A stretch of 64,000 nt of DNA from Aricia agestis (GCF_905147365.1 NC_056428.1:22102001-22166000); one strand, 5' to 3'; shown: positions 1-10,859, counted from the stretch's first letter. A program made the numbers and translations. Notes: generated by a model from the letters alone, not told the origin.

Positions 1-47
<47 letters not shown>
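1..47. repeat. TA dinucleotide microsatellite
   Basis: The window opens with an uninterrupted TA run that probably continues to the left of the window. Confidence 0.95.
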
Positions 48-50
<3 letters not shown>

Positions 51-1060
51 AAGTATACAAGTAGTTTTAACGCCCTATTTATTCATAAGAAAAGGTAAGA
101 AAAATTCAAACATTTTGCAGAGTTTTTCTTTACGAAAAGGACTGGAGAAGGCTTTAGTATCTTTCTTTTTAACTTCAAAACATATTTTGTAATAAGTTGA
201 GAGTCTTAACACTACAGCTTCCTGTCTCTTCTTCTTCTCACGGATTCCTGTAATACTTAATTATTTTTTCTTCTAATTCAACACTCGATAGAAAACGTCA
301 AGAAACGAGCCAACTTCTGAGAACCCTTAATTGTTTCCTGTGATCTATAGAAGCTCATATACTGACATAAGATTTACAATATATTATATCTTTATTGGAA
401 ATCTTTAGCTATTTCCGAGACGTACAAGCATAAGATTTCCAAGAAACGATATATTAGATATTATTATATTTTTGCGTATTTGTAATATATATTAGATATT
501 ACAAAAAATAAATTCAGAAATCCACTGATGTTTATAATAATAAAATATTATTACACTATTTCCACTGCCTTCACTATTTTACATTCTGCATAGTATCATG
601 TATAGATATTATGATGATTTGTCACCCACTCAATTGCTGATATATTTAATTATGTTATAACTGATAATTACTGATATGTAGTTCTAAAACCTTCATCCGA
701 CCAAAAAAACAGAATTTCAAAGAAGCAATACAAATAGGAAATCAAAATGATCTGAGTTTCCTTGAAGCATTGCACGTTCTACTGCTTATAGAAGCCAACA
801 CAAATTTTCCAAGAAGCAATACACACAGAAAAGCAATCTACACAAGATAGTACGTGTATGTATCTAATAAGGTCCTCTACAGTGGGATTAGGTCGGACGT
901 TGCCGAACAAACATTCATTTTCATCGCACAAATGTTTGAACACGGCGGCGGTTCGAGTGAGCTCTTATGATCCAGTTACAAGCTAAATAACAATTCTGGG
1001 CAGATCGTTATAGTACAACGTAAAAATGTACACTTCCATATAGGACAGAGTGTTTAGTCA
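48..1060. other. AT-rich sequence with nothing recognised
   Basis: About 1 kb of AT-rich DNA without a long reading frame, terminal repeat or RNA-like structure that I can identify. Confidence 0.5.
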
Positions 1061-1129
1061 AAATGCATTCGCCAGTTTCGATAGCGAAGTTGGATGCAAA
1101 AAATATGGGATTTGACACAACAACAAATA

Positions 1130-1307
1130 AGGAATAGGATTTGTAAGAAATAAATCGATAACCGACGCAATTCACCAGTTTATGAAACCTATCTTACAAA
1201 AAATTTAAAAACCAACACATGTGCCTTATAAGTTATATATGGATCTAACAAAAGCGTTTGACTGCGTAAATCATGATATTTAATTGACAAACTATACGGC
1301 TATGGAA
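1130..1307 (+). pseudogene. LINE reverse transcriptase relic, first part
   Basis: Translation gives a reverse transcriptase signature: a stretch like FVRNKSITDAIHQF, then YMDLTKAFDCVNHDI, then after a one-base frameshift LIDKLYGYGI. This is the palm-domain region around the first catalytic aspartate (DLTKAFD) of jockey/CR1-like non-LTR retrotransposons. There is an in-frame stop before it as well as the frameshift, so it is dead. The frame is interrupted at 1307 by a Helitron and resumes at 3092, where the expected IRGN follows. The clade assignment is an inference from motif style. Confidence 0.8.
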
Positions 1308-1526
1308 TCTATATATTAATACGTGAACCAAAAATTTTGTAACCCTTTTGACGAAAAATGGAAACGTAGGTGAATGAAATTTAGCACAGTTATAAGTAGT
1401 TTATATGGTGAAAAAGTGCATCGAGCTAATATTATTTTAAAATTATGCTTTTATCATATTTTTTTTAACAAATAAAATATTACACACGATTTTATGAAGA
1501 TTTCACGATTGAGTGACAAGCCTATA

Positions 1527-2821
1527 CATGGGGCACACTAAAAGTTTTGCAATTCTAGCTAATCGGAACTATTTGAGTTTTGAATGTTATATTTTTTTAA
1601 ACCTTGCAACCTTCCTAGCAACATAAAAAAAATTGGCGGGAAATCATTTGTCAATTGTTTTTTATCACGCATCAAAGTTCTACGTACGCAACGAAATTGG
1701 AATTAGGTCGAAAACATTTTAGAGCGATGATTTTTTATGATTTTAAAAGTTCTCTCTCTCCGCAAGACTGTGCTGCTCGTCTTCAAAATGCTTTAGGGAA
1801 AAAAGCACCTTGTTTGAGCACCGTGAGGAGATGGTATACTGAATTTGAGAGAGGTCGAGTTTCTTTACATGACGAATTTCGTGAAGGGCGGCCTTCAACT
1901 GCCGTCAACGAAATTAATGTGGCTACTGTTAAGCGGCTGATTGAAGAAAACCCGTAGATTATCTATGAGACAATTTGAGGACTATTGGGGATTGGTATGA
2001 GCCAAATTGAAAAAAAATTACACGAAGAATTGTGAGTTCGGAGACTTTGTTGTAGTTGGACCCCTCATGAACTGATAGCGGAGTAGAAGCGGGCTCGCGT
2101 GGAATGGTGCTCACAGATGCTACTGAAGCACGCCGACGGACATTCTAATGCTGCTTATGACATTGTTACAGGAGACGAAACGTGGATTTTTTGTTTTGAA
2201 CCCGAAAAAGAACAGAAATCTTGTGAGTGGGTGTTTCAAAATGAGAACAAGCCAATAAAAGTGAGGCAGGCGAGAAACATTGGTAAGAAAATGATCGCGT
2301 TTTTTTTCTGACCTACGGATCCCATCTGTACAATTCCACTTGGAGATCAAAAGAGTGTTAATGCTGAGTGGTATACTACCATTTGTTTACCCAGGATATT
2401 AGAAAAGATTCGCGAAAGACGACCAAAAAGCCGCATTCTCCTACATCACGACAACGCCTCTTCACACACGGCCAACAAAACAAAGTCATTTTAAGGTTCC
2501 GAAAAATCACAACTCGTCACCCATCTTGCACATAGTCCCGACCTAGCACCCTGTGATTTCTGTATTTTTCCCAAAATTAAAGATTTAATGGACGGTTTCA
2601 CTTTTACCAACTTCGAAGAGGCAGTGATAGCGTTCAATCAGCACGTAGAAAACATGCCTTCAGATCTGTGGTCCTCCTGTTTTAAAAAATGGTTCGATCG
2701 CATAAAAAAATGTTTAGAATGTAAAGGAGAGTATTTTGAAAAGCAATAAACATAATATTTTGGTTATAACTTATAACACGTCGTTTTTTTAAGTTACGCA
2801 AAACTTTCAGTGTGACCTACG
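1527..2821 (+). mobile_element. Full-length mariner element, inactive
   Basis: 1295 bp flanked by TA on both sides (1525-1526 and 2822-2823). The inverted termini share the core CACACT.AAAGTTTTGC with mismatches (left begins CATGGGGCACACT, right begins CGTAGGTCACACT on the other strand). The mariner sits inside a Helitron. The Helitron copy near 47,355 has the uninterrupted sequence around the TA target, and the copy near 18,870 has the same site with a TG. Size and TA duplication are typical of Tc1/mariner. Confidence 0.9.
1655..2749 (+). pseudogene. Mariner transposase pseudogene (DD34D)
   Basis: One reading frame runs from the start region to TAA at 2747-2749 without a net frameshift, but with six internal stops (1955, 1976, 2033, 2084, 2309 and 2492). 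Alignment by eye to the intact mariner at 29.5-30.6 kb suggests the original start was at 1697, where TTG now stands; from there the frame is 350 codons, the same length as the intact one. Helix-turn-helix region: HFRAMIFYDF onward. Catalytic motifs TGDETW, HHDNASSHT and SPDLAPCD are present, with 34 residues between the second and third aspartate. The end KKWFDRIKKC...GEYFEKQ parallels the intact copy, so the two belong to related lineages. A DNA-cutting transposase by family, it cannot be made whole here. Confidence 0.9.
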
Positions 2822-3103
2822 TACATACGAATTATACTCTTTTATTTATGGTTGAAGTCTGTTGACAACATTGACATAAGAAGACAACAAGGTGACAAAT
2901 TGAAAATGGATTAAAGTTTTTTATTGAAGCGCATAGACAATGCTTACACGGCCAGTCTGAGATCAGCAGAGTCCCAGAGACAAGAGTTGAAAAAAATATG
3001 ATAAAGACAATATTTTTTTTACAAAATATAGAGTAGTAGTCCTAATGTCGTTGAGACTAAGGTCGAATTTCGACCATTGGGCGATCTCTAGTAAGAGGAA
3101 ATA

Positions 3104-3239
3104 GTCCACCCGTGACCACGGCCGCTGTAAAACAGCCGAAACGTCGGGATTAATAAAAGGGCTCCGCGACAAAAATCCGTATGTGTTTCAACCTATAATA
3201 TTATCATAAGTGATACTCGCGTAAACTTAAGAAATCATC
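3104..3239. mobile_element. Short retroposed insert with 11-bp target duplication
   Basis: The 11-mer AAGAGGAAATA occurs at 3093-3103 and again at 3240-3250, bracketing 136 bp that contain a GTGACCACGGCCGCTGTAAA segment. Removing the insert and one duplicate joins the reverse transcriptase reading ...IRGN to TLILIKSLLHNRKQ, as in related enzymes. A variable-length direct repeat points to target-primed retroposition of a SINE or LINE fragment; I cannot name the family. Confidence 0.65.
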
Positions 3240-3250
3240 AAGAGGAAATA

Positions 3251-3480
3251 CACTTATATTAATTAAATCATTACTTCATAATAGGAAACAAGTCACAAAA
3301 ATTAAAAGAATATTTCTTTCTTAGTAGTAGGACTCCTATGAAAGAAAAATATTACACATCACAGACACAAATAGTGACGATCGGTATACCACAAGGTAGC
3401 GTATTAGGACCGGGTTTATTCATTATTTACATAAATTACTTGCCTAAAGCAATTGAGCAACGGAACAAATATAATGACCA
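3251..3480 (+). pseudogene. LINE reverse transcriptase relic, second part
   Basis: Continues the frame broken at 1307: LILIKSLLHNRKQ, then (after stops and frameshift) IGIPQGSVLGPGLFIIYINYLP. GIPQGSVLGP is the hallmark of non-LTR reverse transcriptases just before the YADD active site; the active-site motif itself is no longer readable downstream. Together with 1130-1307 this is one gene fragment split by two insertions. Confidence 0.8.
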
Positions 3481-3788
3481 CCAAAAAATGCTCTGATACC
3501 CTAAACTTGATTATCATAAAAATATACTTAACACAAGAAAAAGAAAGCCTAAAATTGCAATACTACTAGCTATTTTAGTCACGAGTACACTTAAAATTGT
3601 AATCGAACGCCAAATATAGTAAATGGTCACCAAATCCTTGCGAGCAAATCGATATTTCTGTCCAAATAAATCACTACGATTGAAAAAAATGTAAGCATAT
3701 AATTAACAAAGTATGATAACTCCATATTATTAGCAGTTTGGACCTGAAGAGATAACCCTTTCCAATTTAAAATATTAGCATGGATGAT

Positions 3789-3960
3789 GAGAGTTTTACA
3801 TACTAATATTATAAATGCGAAATTCTGTCTGTCTGTCTGTAACCACTTCACGCCCAAACCACTGAACCGATTTTGCTGAAATTTGGTATGGAGATCTTAT
3901 ACTGAGTCCCGTTATCATTATATTATTATTATTATTTACGATAGTCAAATAACGAGATTT
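3789..3960 (+). mobile_element. Lep1-like Helitron 5' fragment
   Basis: TACTAATATTATAAATGCG followed by four TGTC units and the phrase around CACGCCCAAACCACTGAACC, as in the complete copies at 13,576-14,210 and 46,103-46,695. No CTAG end with a hairpin is visible, so it is truncated. Confidence 0.6.
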
Positions 3961-4036
3961 AATTCTTTTGTTTCTCATTTTAAAATTAAAATGTAGTTCC
4001 AATTTGGTTTTTATAATATTTTATTATTTTCCGGTT

Positions 4037-4277
4037 AGCAATGATTTTTTTGGTTCATTTTTCTTTAAAAGGATAGGAAAATGAAAATACTTTAGTAATA
4101 ATTTTACATTAAAATGATGTATAATGTTGGTGATCATATACTATTTTTGGTTTAACAATGATTTATTTGGAGTCATTTTGCGTAATTAGGATAGCGAGAT
4201 GTTAAATATTTGGTTATCATTTTATATTAAAATTGCGGTCTGTATAGTTGGTGATCGTTTACTATTTTTGTCTGTGA
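4037..4277. repeat. Imperfect tandem duplication, about 120-bp unit
   Basis: Two diverged copies starting TAGCAATGATTT (4037) and TAACAATGATTT (4155), each ending with GTTGGTGATC and TACTATTTTTG. Confidence 0.6.
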
Positions 4278-4404
4278 AATGTAACTATATCTGTTGGTCA
4301 GTAATTAGTTGTAAGCCCTTCTATAATACGCGCGACTTCATATGAGGTTGAGGAAAAAGTTTCTTCGCATTTTATATAAAAAATCAAAAGGTTTTTTATA
4401 AAGT

Positions 4405-4934
4405 TTATTTACAATTGACTAAAGTATATAGACTATTTTGTTCGATAACTTTTTGCCATGTTGTTGGTAGGGACATGATCCCATTGCTATAAAAATTTTG
4501 GGGCTTCTGATGAAAAAAACTGCGACAAGTGGTTTTAGCAGACCTCTTGTGATGTCAACCTGACCCTGCCTAAGGAAATCTGCAGGGACCGAAACAGGTA
4601 GAAATCTGAAGGTGCAAGCAAGACTATACGGCAGATGCATTAACACCTCCTAGCCAAACTCCCGTATTTTTTGCTGAGTGGCTAAAGATGTGTGAGGTCT
4701 ATCGTTATCATGGTGAAAAACCACACCCGTTTTGTTGATTAATTCCGGCCGCTTTCTCTCAACTTCTTGCTTTAATCTCATAAGTTGTTCGCAGTACAGT
4801 TCAATATCAATGGTCCTGCCTGGCGGTAAAAGCTCATAATGCCCTTCCAACCTCACCACACACACAGCATCAATTCGTTGCGAGTTAACCCGGGTTTCGC
4901 CACAGTCTGTGAAGCCTGACCGGCCTTTGACCAT
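4405..4934 (-). pseudogene. Mariner transposase fragment of a second lineage
   Basis: Read from 4934 downward the frame gives HYELLPPGRTIDIELYCEQL, KRPELINKTGVVFHHDN and RPHTSLATQQKIREFG. This is the middle of a mariner transposase of the kind found in SETMAR/Hsmar-type elements, including the catalytic HHDN. The expected SPDLAPSD segment is missing; the frame then jumps to pieces near the C-terminus such as WQKVIEQN around 4440. Both ends of the gene and the right terminal repeat are gone; a sequence with AAAAAGTTTCTTCG near 4350 may be the left terminus. It is clearly a different lineage from the mariners at 1.5 kb and 29.5 kb. Confidence 0.8.
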
Positions 4935-5106
4935 GATCTTTTTCGCACGTTCTTTAACCCCCGACTTTGACGGGTGTTACAGCTTTCACAAAGTCCAAGA
5001 TTGTGACGTAGTACCTTTTAAAATTTAAACGGAGGACCGATTTAGATTTTTGTTTGAAGGGCGACAAAATGGACAGAGCATAACTTATTTTCTTTTTCTT
5101 CGTTGA

Positions 5107-5184
5107 AAATAAGGCCCTATAAGCATAGGGCCTTATTTACTGGTTTTTGTTTTATTTTAAAAGTAAGCGCTTTTAAAATAAAAC
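5107..5184. repeat. Two adjacent palindromes
   Basis: A hairpin with 14-bp arms at 5107-5120 and 5125-5138 (core ATAAGGCCCTAT, 4-nt loop) is followed by a second AT-rich inverted repeat, GTTTTATTTTAAAAG against CTTTTAAAATAAAAC, ending near 5184. Confidence 0.7.
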
Positions 5185-5774
5185 ATAAACAAGTACAAAG
5201 GGTTAACCGTGCTTAAATTGTTTAAATGTTATTACGCTACACATTTAAAGCTTAACGGTATTTTAAAGTAACTCCATTAAAGCTGTATAAACGGTCAAAG
5301 TGATAAGTAACAAAGGGAAATCCACTTTTTATTAGTCTTCTCATTAATACCTAAACGAATAAAAGACAACTCTTTGTTGGAACGTAGACGAATTAAGAAC
5401 AAAAACGCACCCTGGATCTATTGTAACATTGCTAGAGTTTTTTTCAATACTATCGAAGTACGGTGTTGGATTGTAACTATGTTTGGACTTTATTGGTATG
5501 GTTTTAAGGTATAGAATGTGAGAAGAATGTGGGTGTAAAATCGAAGCGCACCGCAGACAGATTGCACGTAATTTCATGTGTAATTCGCTTGCTACAACAA
5601 ATTCTGAGTTTAAAATATTATTATCAATCCCTTTCTAATATATATAGACTTACATTTTAAATTCCAATGTATGTGGTTATAAAACCACAAATCTTGGTAA
5701 AGTTACGTGAAAAATTTCAGCTTAGGTGAGATCTAACTGCGGCAATCAGAGACTAATAATTCAGTCTCAGAGAC

Positions 5775-5812
5775 TCATTTAGGTAATTACTCAACTGTAA
5801 TTACCTAAATGA
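5775..5812. repeat. Hairpin with 16-bp arms
   Basis: CATTTAGGTAATTAC and its reverse complement separated by TCAACT. No host gene nearby, so a role as terminator is not implied. Confidence 0.75.
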
Positions 5813-5955
5813 AGATTGACATAAGCCAATACATTATCTGTAAATTTTTTAATTTAATTACAATTAAGTAATTTGACTAATGCTGTGGCTATGTTGCCAC
5901 GTCGAGCGATGCAAATGTTAGATAAAGAATATCCTACTATCCTACTTCCCACTAG

Positions 5956-6936
5956 TCCTACTTCCTACTATATAAAATATTATAAAGGCGAAAGGTTGTT
6001 TGGATGTATGGATGTATGTTACTCTTTCGCGCAAAAACTACTGAACGGATTTTAATGAAACTTTACAATAATATAGCTTATATATCAGAATAACACATAG
6101 GCTACAATTTTAACCGACTTTCAAAATGGGGGAGGTGTTATGTTCGTTTTTTTATGTTCAACGATTACTCCGCCGTTTGTTATCCGATTTTCAAATTTTT
6201 TCTTTTGGTGTATAGGGTATCATCCCAATTTGGTATTATATTCACAAAAGTGGTGATCTGATGAAGGATCCATAAGTAATCGAGGGAACTCCTCAAAATT
6301 TATAGGGAAACATGTGGTGACTTCGGTTTCGTGAAAAGTATTCTAAGCATATGCTACCAACAAGTAAGATTTTGCACCGAGGTATACCGTGGTTCGGAAG
6401 GTGCTGAGAGAACTCCTGATTCTTTATAGATACAAGTTAGGAAGTTTCGGCGTTGTTTTAAGAACGGAAAGCATATGCTTTTATTCAAATTACATTCATC
6501 ATCATCATCATCACTACCATATTATACCATGCTTCGTCCCATGATTATGAGCCTATTATGACCCTGTTATTGGCACTTTTCATAGTCTATACCTAATATT
6601 ATAAACCTGAAGAGTATGTTTTCTTAAACGCGCTAATCTCAGGAACTACAGGTACGATTTAAAAACTTATTTCAGTGTTAGGTAGCTCATTTGCCGAGTA
6701 AGGCTATAATATTATCACGCTAAGACTAATGCGACCAAAGAAACTCAGAAAAATGTGGGAAAAACGGGGGAAATATTAGAAAGGATACTCACGAACTACT
6801 GAAGCTATTTTTATGGCAATATTTGGCACATATATAGAGTAGACCACGTGACGGGAGTATACCTATTTTTAAGGGAAAATGTACGGTTTCCGTAAAATTC
6901 CTGATATACGCGGGCGAAGCCTCGCGGGACATCTAG
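5956..6936 (+). mobile_element. Non-autonomous Helitron, family B (~1 kb)
   Basis: Starts TCCTACTTCCTACTA and ends with a GC-rich hairpin-forming stretch GCGGGCGAAGCC...GGGACAT then CTAG before T. Three relatives occur at 37,085-37,997, 54,290-55,090 and, on the minus strand, 23,024-23,980. Internally it holds a ~430-bp module (about 6105-6530) that begins near TTTTAACCGACTTTC and ends in a TCA microsatellite; that module also exists alone elsewhere. No transposase or helicase gene is present. Confidence 0.75.
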
Positions 6937-7189
6937 TACTTAATAAAAAAATCACGTCGGTAACTAAAGTTAAGAAGTAAGATGTAATGGGTACGCGCAT
7001 TCGCATGTTGATGTTTTATGATAAACCAGTGGTTATCTAACTTATTTGGTGGATCCCTTTGAAGAAACTTGACATTTTTGACGAACTCCCAAAAAGCGGT
7101 TTTCTTTTTTAATGAATTGTCCCCATGCCGGTGTCTGATGATAATTTCTAAAAGCAATTATTCACGCATCGCTCGCGCATACAACACCT

Positions 7190-7561
7190 TTGGCTTTTGC
7201 TGAGCCCCAGAGCCCAGCGAAGCACACTTTGGGAATGGCTGATATAATAAACAATCATATCACTCACGTCAATATCGCTCGAGGGGAGGATCACAGGCTC
7301 CGGCATCCCGGCTGCCTAGTGAAAAGCCCTAATCCGATGTCCGATACGTTTGTACCTTTCAATAAAGCTATGAATTTACTCCCCTATAGGATTGACCAGT
7401 GCCAAAGCCGCGCCAGCCGGCTATCACAATCTACATTAGCTGCAGGACGCACGAAAAATAATATTCTTTATTTTAATTCACAACTGCCGGATTCAGAGAC
7501 GTTTGATGGTAATTTAATGAATTTCGAGATTAACACAATAAATCTTTGGGACCATACATAA
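7190..7561 (+). CDS. Uncharacterised open frame of 123 codons
   Basis: An open frame of 123 codons in a stretch that is richer in CG pairs than its surroundings (7180-7450). I recognise no domain, signal peptide or membrane segment. It could be an exon of an unknown gene, a relic of a mobile element, or chance. No splice partner or promoter is evident. Confidence 0.15.
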   Translation: MAFAEPQSPAKHTLGMADIINNHITHVNIARGEDHRLRHPGCLVKSPNPMSDTFVPFNKAMNLLPYRIDQCQSRASRLSQSTLAAGRTKNNILYFNSQLPDSETFDGNLMNFEINTINLWDHT

Positions 7562-8354
7562 GTTGCGTCACACGATTTTCATTAATTTTAAACCCGCCTT
7601 TTCCTTAAGTCACAGGTGGCCATATTTGTTAGAGCCTAGTGTGACGTCACAAATTTGCAATTTCATATCTAAAAATTAAAACCAGGTGGTTAAAATTTCG
7701 GTATTTAATTTATTAAATTTACAATTTGATGTCACAAAACCTAGGACCCCCACCTCCTGATCACACCATGCCTTGAAAAATTATACTTATATTTTTATAG
7801 GCAAATGGTGTAGGACGCGGTTATTCATTAACGTTCATGTTACACTGCCTACTTTATACTATTATATTCATAATATATTATCTATAGTAAGGATCATTAC
7901 AATGTAAAGCTAGCTAAATAGTGCAGGCGCCAAAGGAAGTTGAGTATGCAAAATGTGTGGACCGCATTCTATTTAACTTTATTTTATTTTTAGTATTTTT
8001 TCAACGGAGATTTGCAAAATATTTTACAAAATTGTATTGGAAAAGCGCTGTAGTTCATCTGAGAGTAGCGTAGTTTTGATTAGTTTCCATGACACGGAGA
8101 AACAGTTCGCACTGAGAATATAGTTTTAGATTGTGTTGCAAATGTTTTGTTACTCGTATCACTATTTTCGGGGTCAACAAACTGTTATTTAAAAGTATCG
8201 AAAATGTGCATTTAAAACATATCAAGTAAATAATATATCATAGTACACGTTTTTTATTGGTAACGCTAATTGGAAGCTTTTCTATGTATAAGAAAATGTG
8301 CAGGATCTTATAGCAGCAGCACATAATTTATGGAGTAAGTTATTCGGTATTAGA
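7562..8354. other. No recognisable feature
   Basis: AT-rich sequence with two copies of a GTGA(C/T)GTCACAAA phrase (near 7640 and 7730) but no gene or element ends that I can identify. Confidence 0.4.
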
Positions 8355-8873
8355 TATTATTTTTAACAAAAAATTAAAACCTACTTCCAAGGTAAAAACA
8401 ATAGTAACATCCTCATAATGTGAACTAAAAAGTATTAAATAATTTTTCCTATCTAATAATTTTGGAAAATTTTCCGAATTAAATCATGTAAATCATGTAA
8501 ACTGTAGACAAACGTGAAATAAAAGCCTTTTTTTATTTTTTTATTTTATTTTTATTTATTTCATTTATCTAATAGTGCCTTTTTCCGAATTCGGCTAAAC
8601 CTCAACTATTTCTGTACTCAATCTTCATCATTTTGAAGTCGGTACCAGATAGCTGAATCTTTAGTTCTGTGACAGAATATTTGAAATTTTTGGAACTGGC
8701 ACCGACTTCAAAATTATGAAGATTGAGTACAGAAATAGTTGAGGTTTAGCCGAATTCGGAAAAAGGCACTATTAGATAGGTAAAATTATTTAATACTTTT
8801 TATTTCATATTATATGGATGTTATTATTGTTTTTACCTTGGAAGTCGGTTTTAATTTTGTGTTAAAAATAATA
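8355..8873. mobile_element. Foldback element, copy 1, interrupted
   Basis: Long inverted repeat: the left outer arm ATTATTTTTAAC... with ACTTCCAAGGTAAAAACAAT is mirrored at the right end, and an inner pair around CCGAATTCGGCTAAA and CAACTATTTCTGTACTCAAT is mirrored too, so most of the element can form one hairpin. A second copy (32,866-33,264) lacks the 107-bp insert found here. No coding capacity; MITE-like. Confidence 0.8.
8459..8565 (+). mobile_element. Short LINE or SINE tail insertion
   Basis: The 9-mer TATCTAATA at 8450-8458 and 8566-8574 brackets 107 bp whose right part is GAAATAAAAGCC followed by a T/A-rich tail. The tail resembles the RTE-like 3' end near 34,950 (GGAATAAAAGGC). The second foldback copy at 32.9 kb shows the empty site. 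Confidence 0.65.
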
Positions 8874-8967
8874 ATTTCATTCTTTTTAGTTACCTACTAA
8901 CCATCGCGTAAGTATATTTAATATTCTACGAATCTTAATTCTTATTACAATTTGTTAAGAGTCGTCG

Positions 8968-9225
8968 TGTTCCGTCGCCCATGGACACTCGCAGCATCAG
9001 AAGAGCTGCAGGTGCGTTGCCGGCCTTTTAAGAGGAATAGGGTTATAGGGGAGGGTAGGGATGGGAAGGAAAGGAAATAGGGTAGGGGATTGGGCCTCCG
9101 GTAAACCCACTCACTCGGCGAAACACAGCGCTAGCGCTGTTTCACGCCGGTTTTCTGTGAGAACGTGGTATTTCTCCGGTCGAGCCGGCCCATTCGTGCC
9201 GAATCATGGCTCTCCCACGTTTATA
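8968..9225 (+). repeat. Dispersed repeat family D1, copy 1
   Basis: Contains TTCCGTCGCCCATGGACACT, a purine-rich GGGAATAGGG-type stretch, then GGCGAAACACAGCGC and CGAGCCGGCCCATTCGTGCC. Other copies: 18,068-18,357 (+), 24,078-24,378 (-) and 52,055-52,285 (+). A widespread non-coding element, probably retroposed; the class is uncertain. Confidence 0.75.
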
Positions 9226-9252
9226 AGGTTAGGTATAGGTTAGGTTAGGTTG
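9222..9252. repeat. TTAGG-like run
   Basis: GGTTAGG units with one TATA interruption. TTAGG is the insect telomere repeat, but such short internal runs are common and no telomeric context is seen. Confidence 0.5.
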
Positions 9253-9759
9253 GAACTTAGACCACAACACCCAGAAATAAATTGGGGTAGGTTTGTAAAC
9301 ATTTACCAAGATTAAGATAATATTAAGGGGTTGAAGTATTTTCGCCATACTAACGAGGGTCACATTTCGACCTGTCTTTCGACAGGGGTTGTATTTTGAG
9401 AAAAGTTTATCTGAGCTTTTTTGCTCCCCTTGGCGCCCCCTATCGATTGATATATTCAAAAAGGGTGGTTATAAGAGGTTAAAATTTTGACGAAAATTTT
9501 TTCTAAGTCTTTTTTCCATAGTGCCCCGTTTCCTTCAGTCCAACCCAAATGTGTGCCTTACGCTCTGGAGTTAAGGTTGAATCTGTTACTTATGTTCAAT
9601 TTTGTGGTACTTGAACTTGTTTTTTTTTTGTATTAAAATCGCTTTGAAATGTATCAAATAAATAAGGACATAACGTGATGACTGATGATATTTTATGGTG
9701 TTGTGTGTATATTGTATCCTTAAACAATCATGTGAGTTGTGACATTGGTGACCCTGACA

Positions 9760-10460
9760 TGGTAGTGATGATGATGATGATGATGAATGTGATTTGCATA
9801 GTAGCATATGCTTTCAGTTCTTAAACCAACTTCGAAAGCCGCAAACTTGTATTTATAAGGAATCTGGAGTTCTCTTAGCACCTTCGGAACTATGGTACAT
9901 TATCTAATTGAAAAATCTTGCTTTTTGGTAGCATATTCTTAGGATTCATCTCATGTAATCGAAATCACTATATGTTTCCATATAAATTTTGAGGAGTTCC
10001 CTCGATTACCCATGGATGTATGGTGGAATAGTGGTGATGATGATGATGATTAATTAAATTTGCATAGTAGTATATGCTTTCAGTTCTTTAGACAACGCCG
10101 AAACCCCCAAATATGTATCTATAAGGAGTAAGGAGTTCTGTTCACCACCTTCGAACCATGGTGTATCCTCGTGCAAAATCTTACTTTTTGGTAACATACG
10201 CCTGAAATACTTCATATGAAACCAAAAAAACCATATGTTTCCATTTGAATTTTGAGGAGTTCCCTCGATTACTCATGGATCCCATCATCAGGTCACCACT
10301 TTTGTGAAAATGGGACCAAATTGGAGTGAAACCTAATATAACAAAACAAAAATTTTGCAAATCGGTTCACAAACGGCGGAGTAATCGTTGAACATACATA
10401 AAAAAAAAATATATCCACAGCCGAACGTATAACCTCCTCGTTTTTGGAAGTCGGTTAAAA
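9760..10460 (-). repeat. Two tandem copies of the TCA-microsatellite module
   Basis: Read on the minus strand each copy runs from a CCGACTTCCAAAAA-like start to a TCA-repeat end. Copy boundaries are near 10,030. The module is the one found inside the family B Helitrons and at 33,670-34,140. Confidence 0.65.
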
Positions 10461-10483
10461 ATGCTTCGGATTGGCGACACCAG

Positions 10484-10817
10484 CGGGGCTAAAATGGTCA
10501 CATAGCAATTCCTCTCAATCAATTCAGCAAATGAATTGTCAAAACTGTCAAACTGACAAATGATAAATTAGTACGAATTACTAAAGTGCGACAAAGCTTT
10601 AAATGAACGTGGGCGGGGGCGCTGCTGGTGAAGGAGCTGTAATTAAAGTGACGTGTTTGTATGATAAAAGCGTTAGTTCCTTTTTTCGCCACGTTCATCT
10701 AAAGCCTTGTCGAGGTGTAGACATGAATTGCAAACAGACTTGCATTTTGTGATTTAAAAAAAATGAATCATATTATGATTTATAATATGATTCTCCAAAG
10801 CAACCATTTTAGCCCCG
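10484..10817. mobile_element. MITE with CGGGGCTAAAATGGT ends
   Basis: Inverted ends CGGGGCTAAAATGGT; flanked by CAG on both sides (10,481-10,483 and 10,818-10,820), a possible 3-bp target duplication. Contains a smaller MITE at 10,590-10,711. Confidence 0.65.
10590..10711. mobile_element. 122-bp MITE, copy 1
   Basis: Inverted ends of about 25 bp, GACAAAGCTTTAAATGAACG at the left, with the matching GCCTTGTC at the right. The second copy, of the same length, is at 26,279-26,400. Confidence 0.7.
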
Positions 10818-10859
10818 CAGTTCGGAGCATCTTCGTAAAGCACGTTACCTGTAGGCAAA

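Larger units (their letters stand above)
1308..3091 (+). mobile_element. Non-autonomous Helitron (family C) split by a mariner
   Basis: Begins TCTATATATTAATACGTG after an A and ends CTAG before a T, the A|T insertion preference of Helitrons. A hairpin GGTCGAATTTCGACC at 3061-3075 lies shortly before the CTAG end, as expected for a Helitron 3' end. Without the internal mariner (1527-2821 plus one TA) the element is about 487 bp, matching the 476-bp minus-strand copy at 18,617-19,092. It carries no gene of its own. Other copies or parts are at 47,103-48,140 and 53,250-53,429. It sits in a LINE reverse transcriptase relic; removing it restores the order KLYGYGI-RGN. Confidence 0.85.

Noticed and set aside
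3627..4002. Overlapping minus-strand open frames of 68-76 codons
   Set aside because: They cover a Helitron fragment with TGTC repeats and AT-rich DNA; no motif.
9222..9252. Telomere or telomere-associated region
   Set aside because: Only about 30 bp of degenerate TTAGG-like repeats with ordinary interspersed repeats on both sides.
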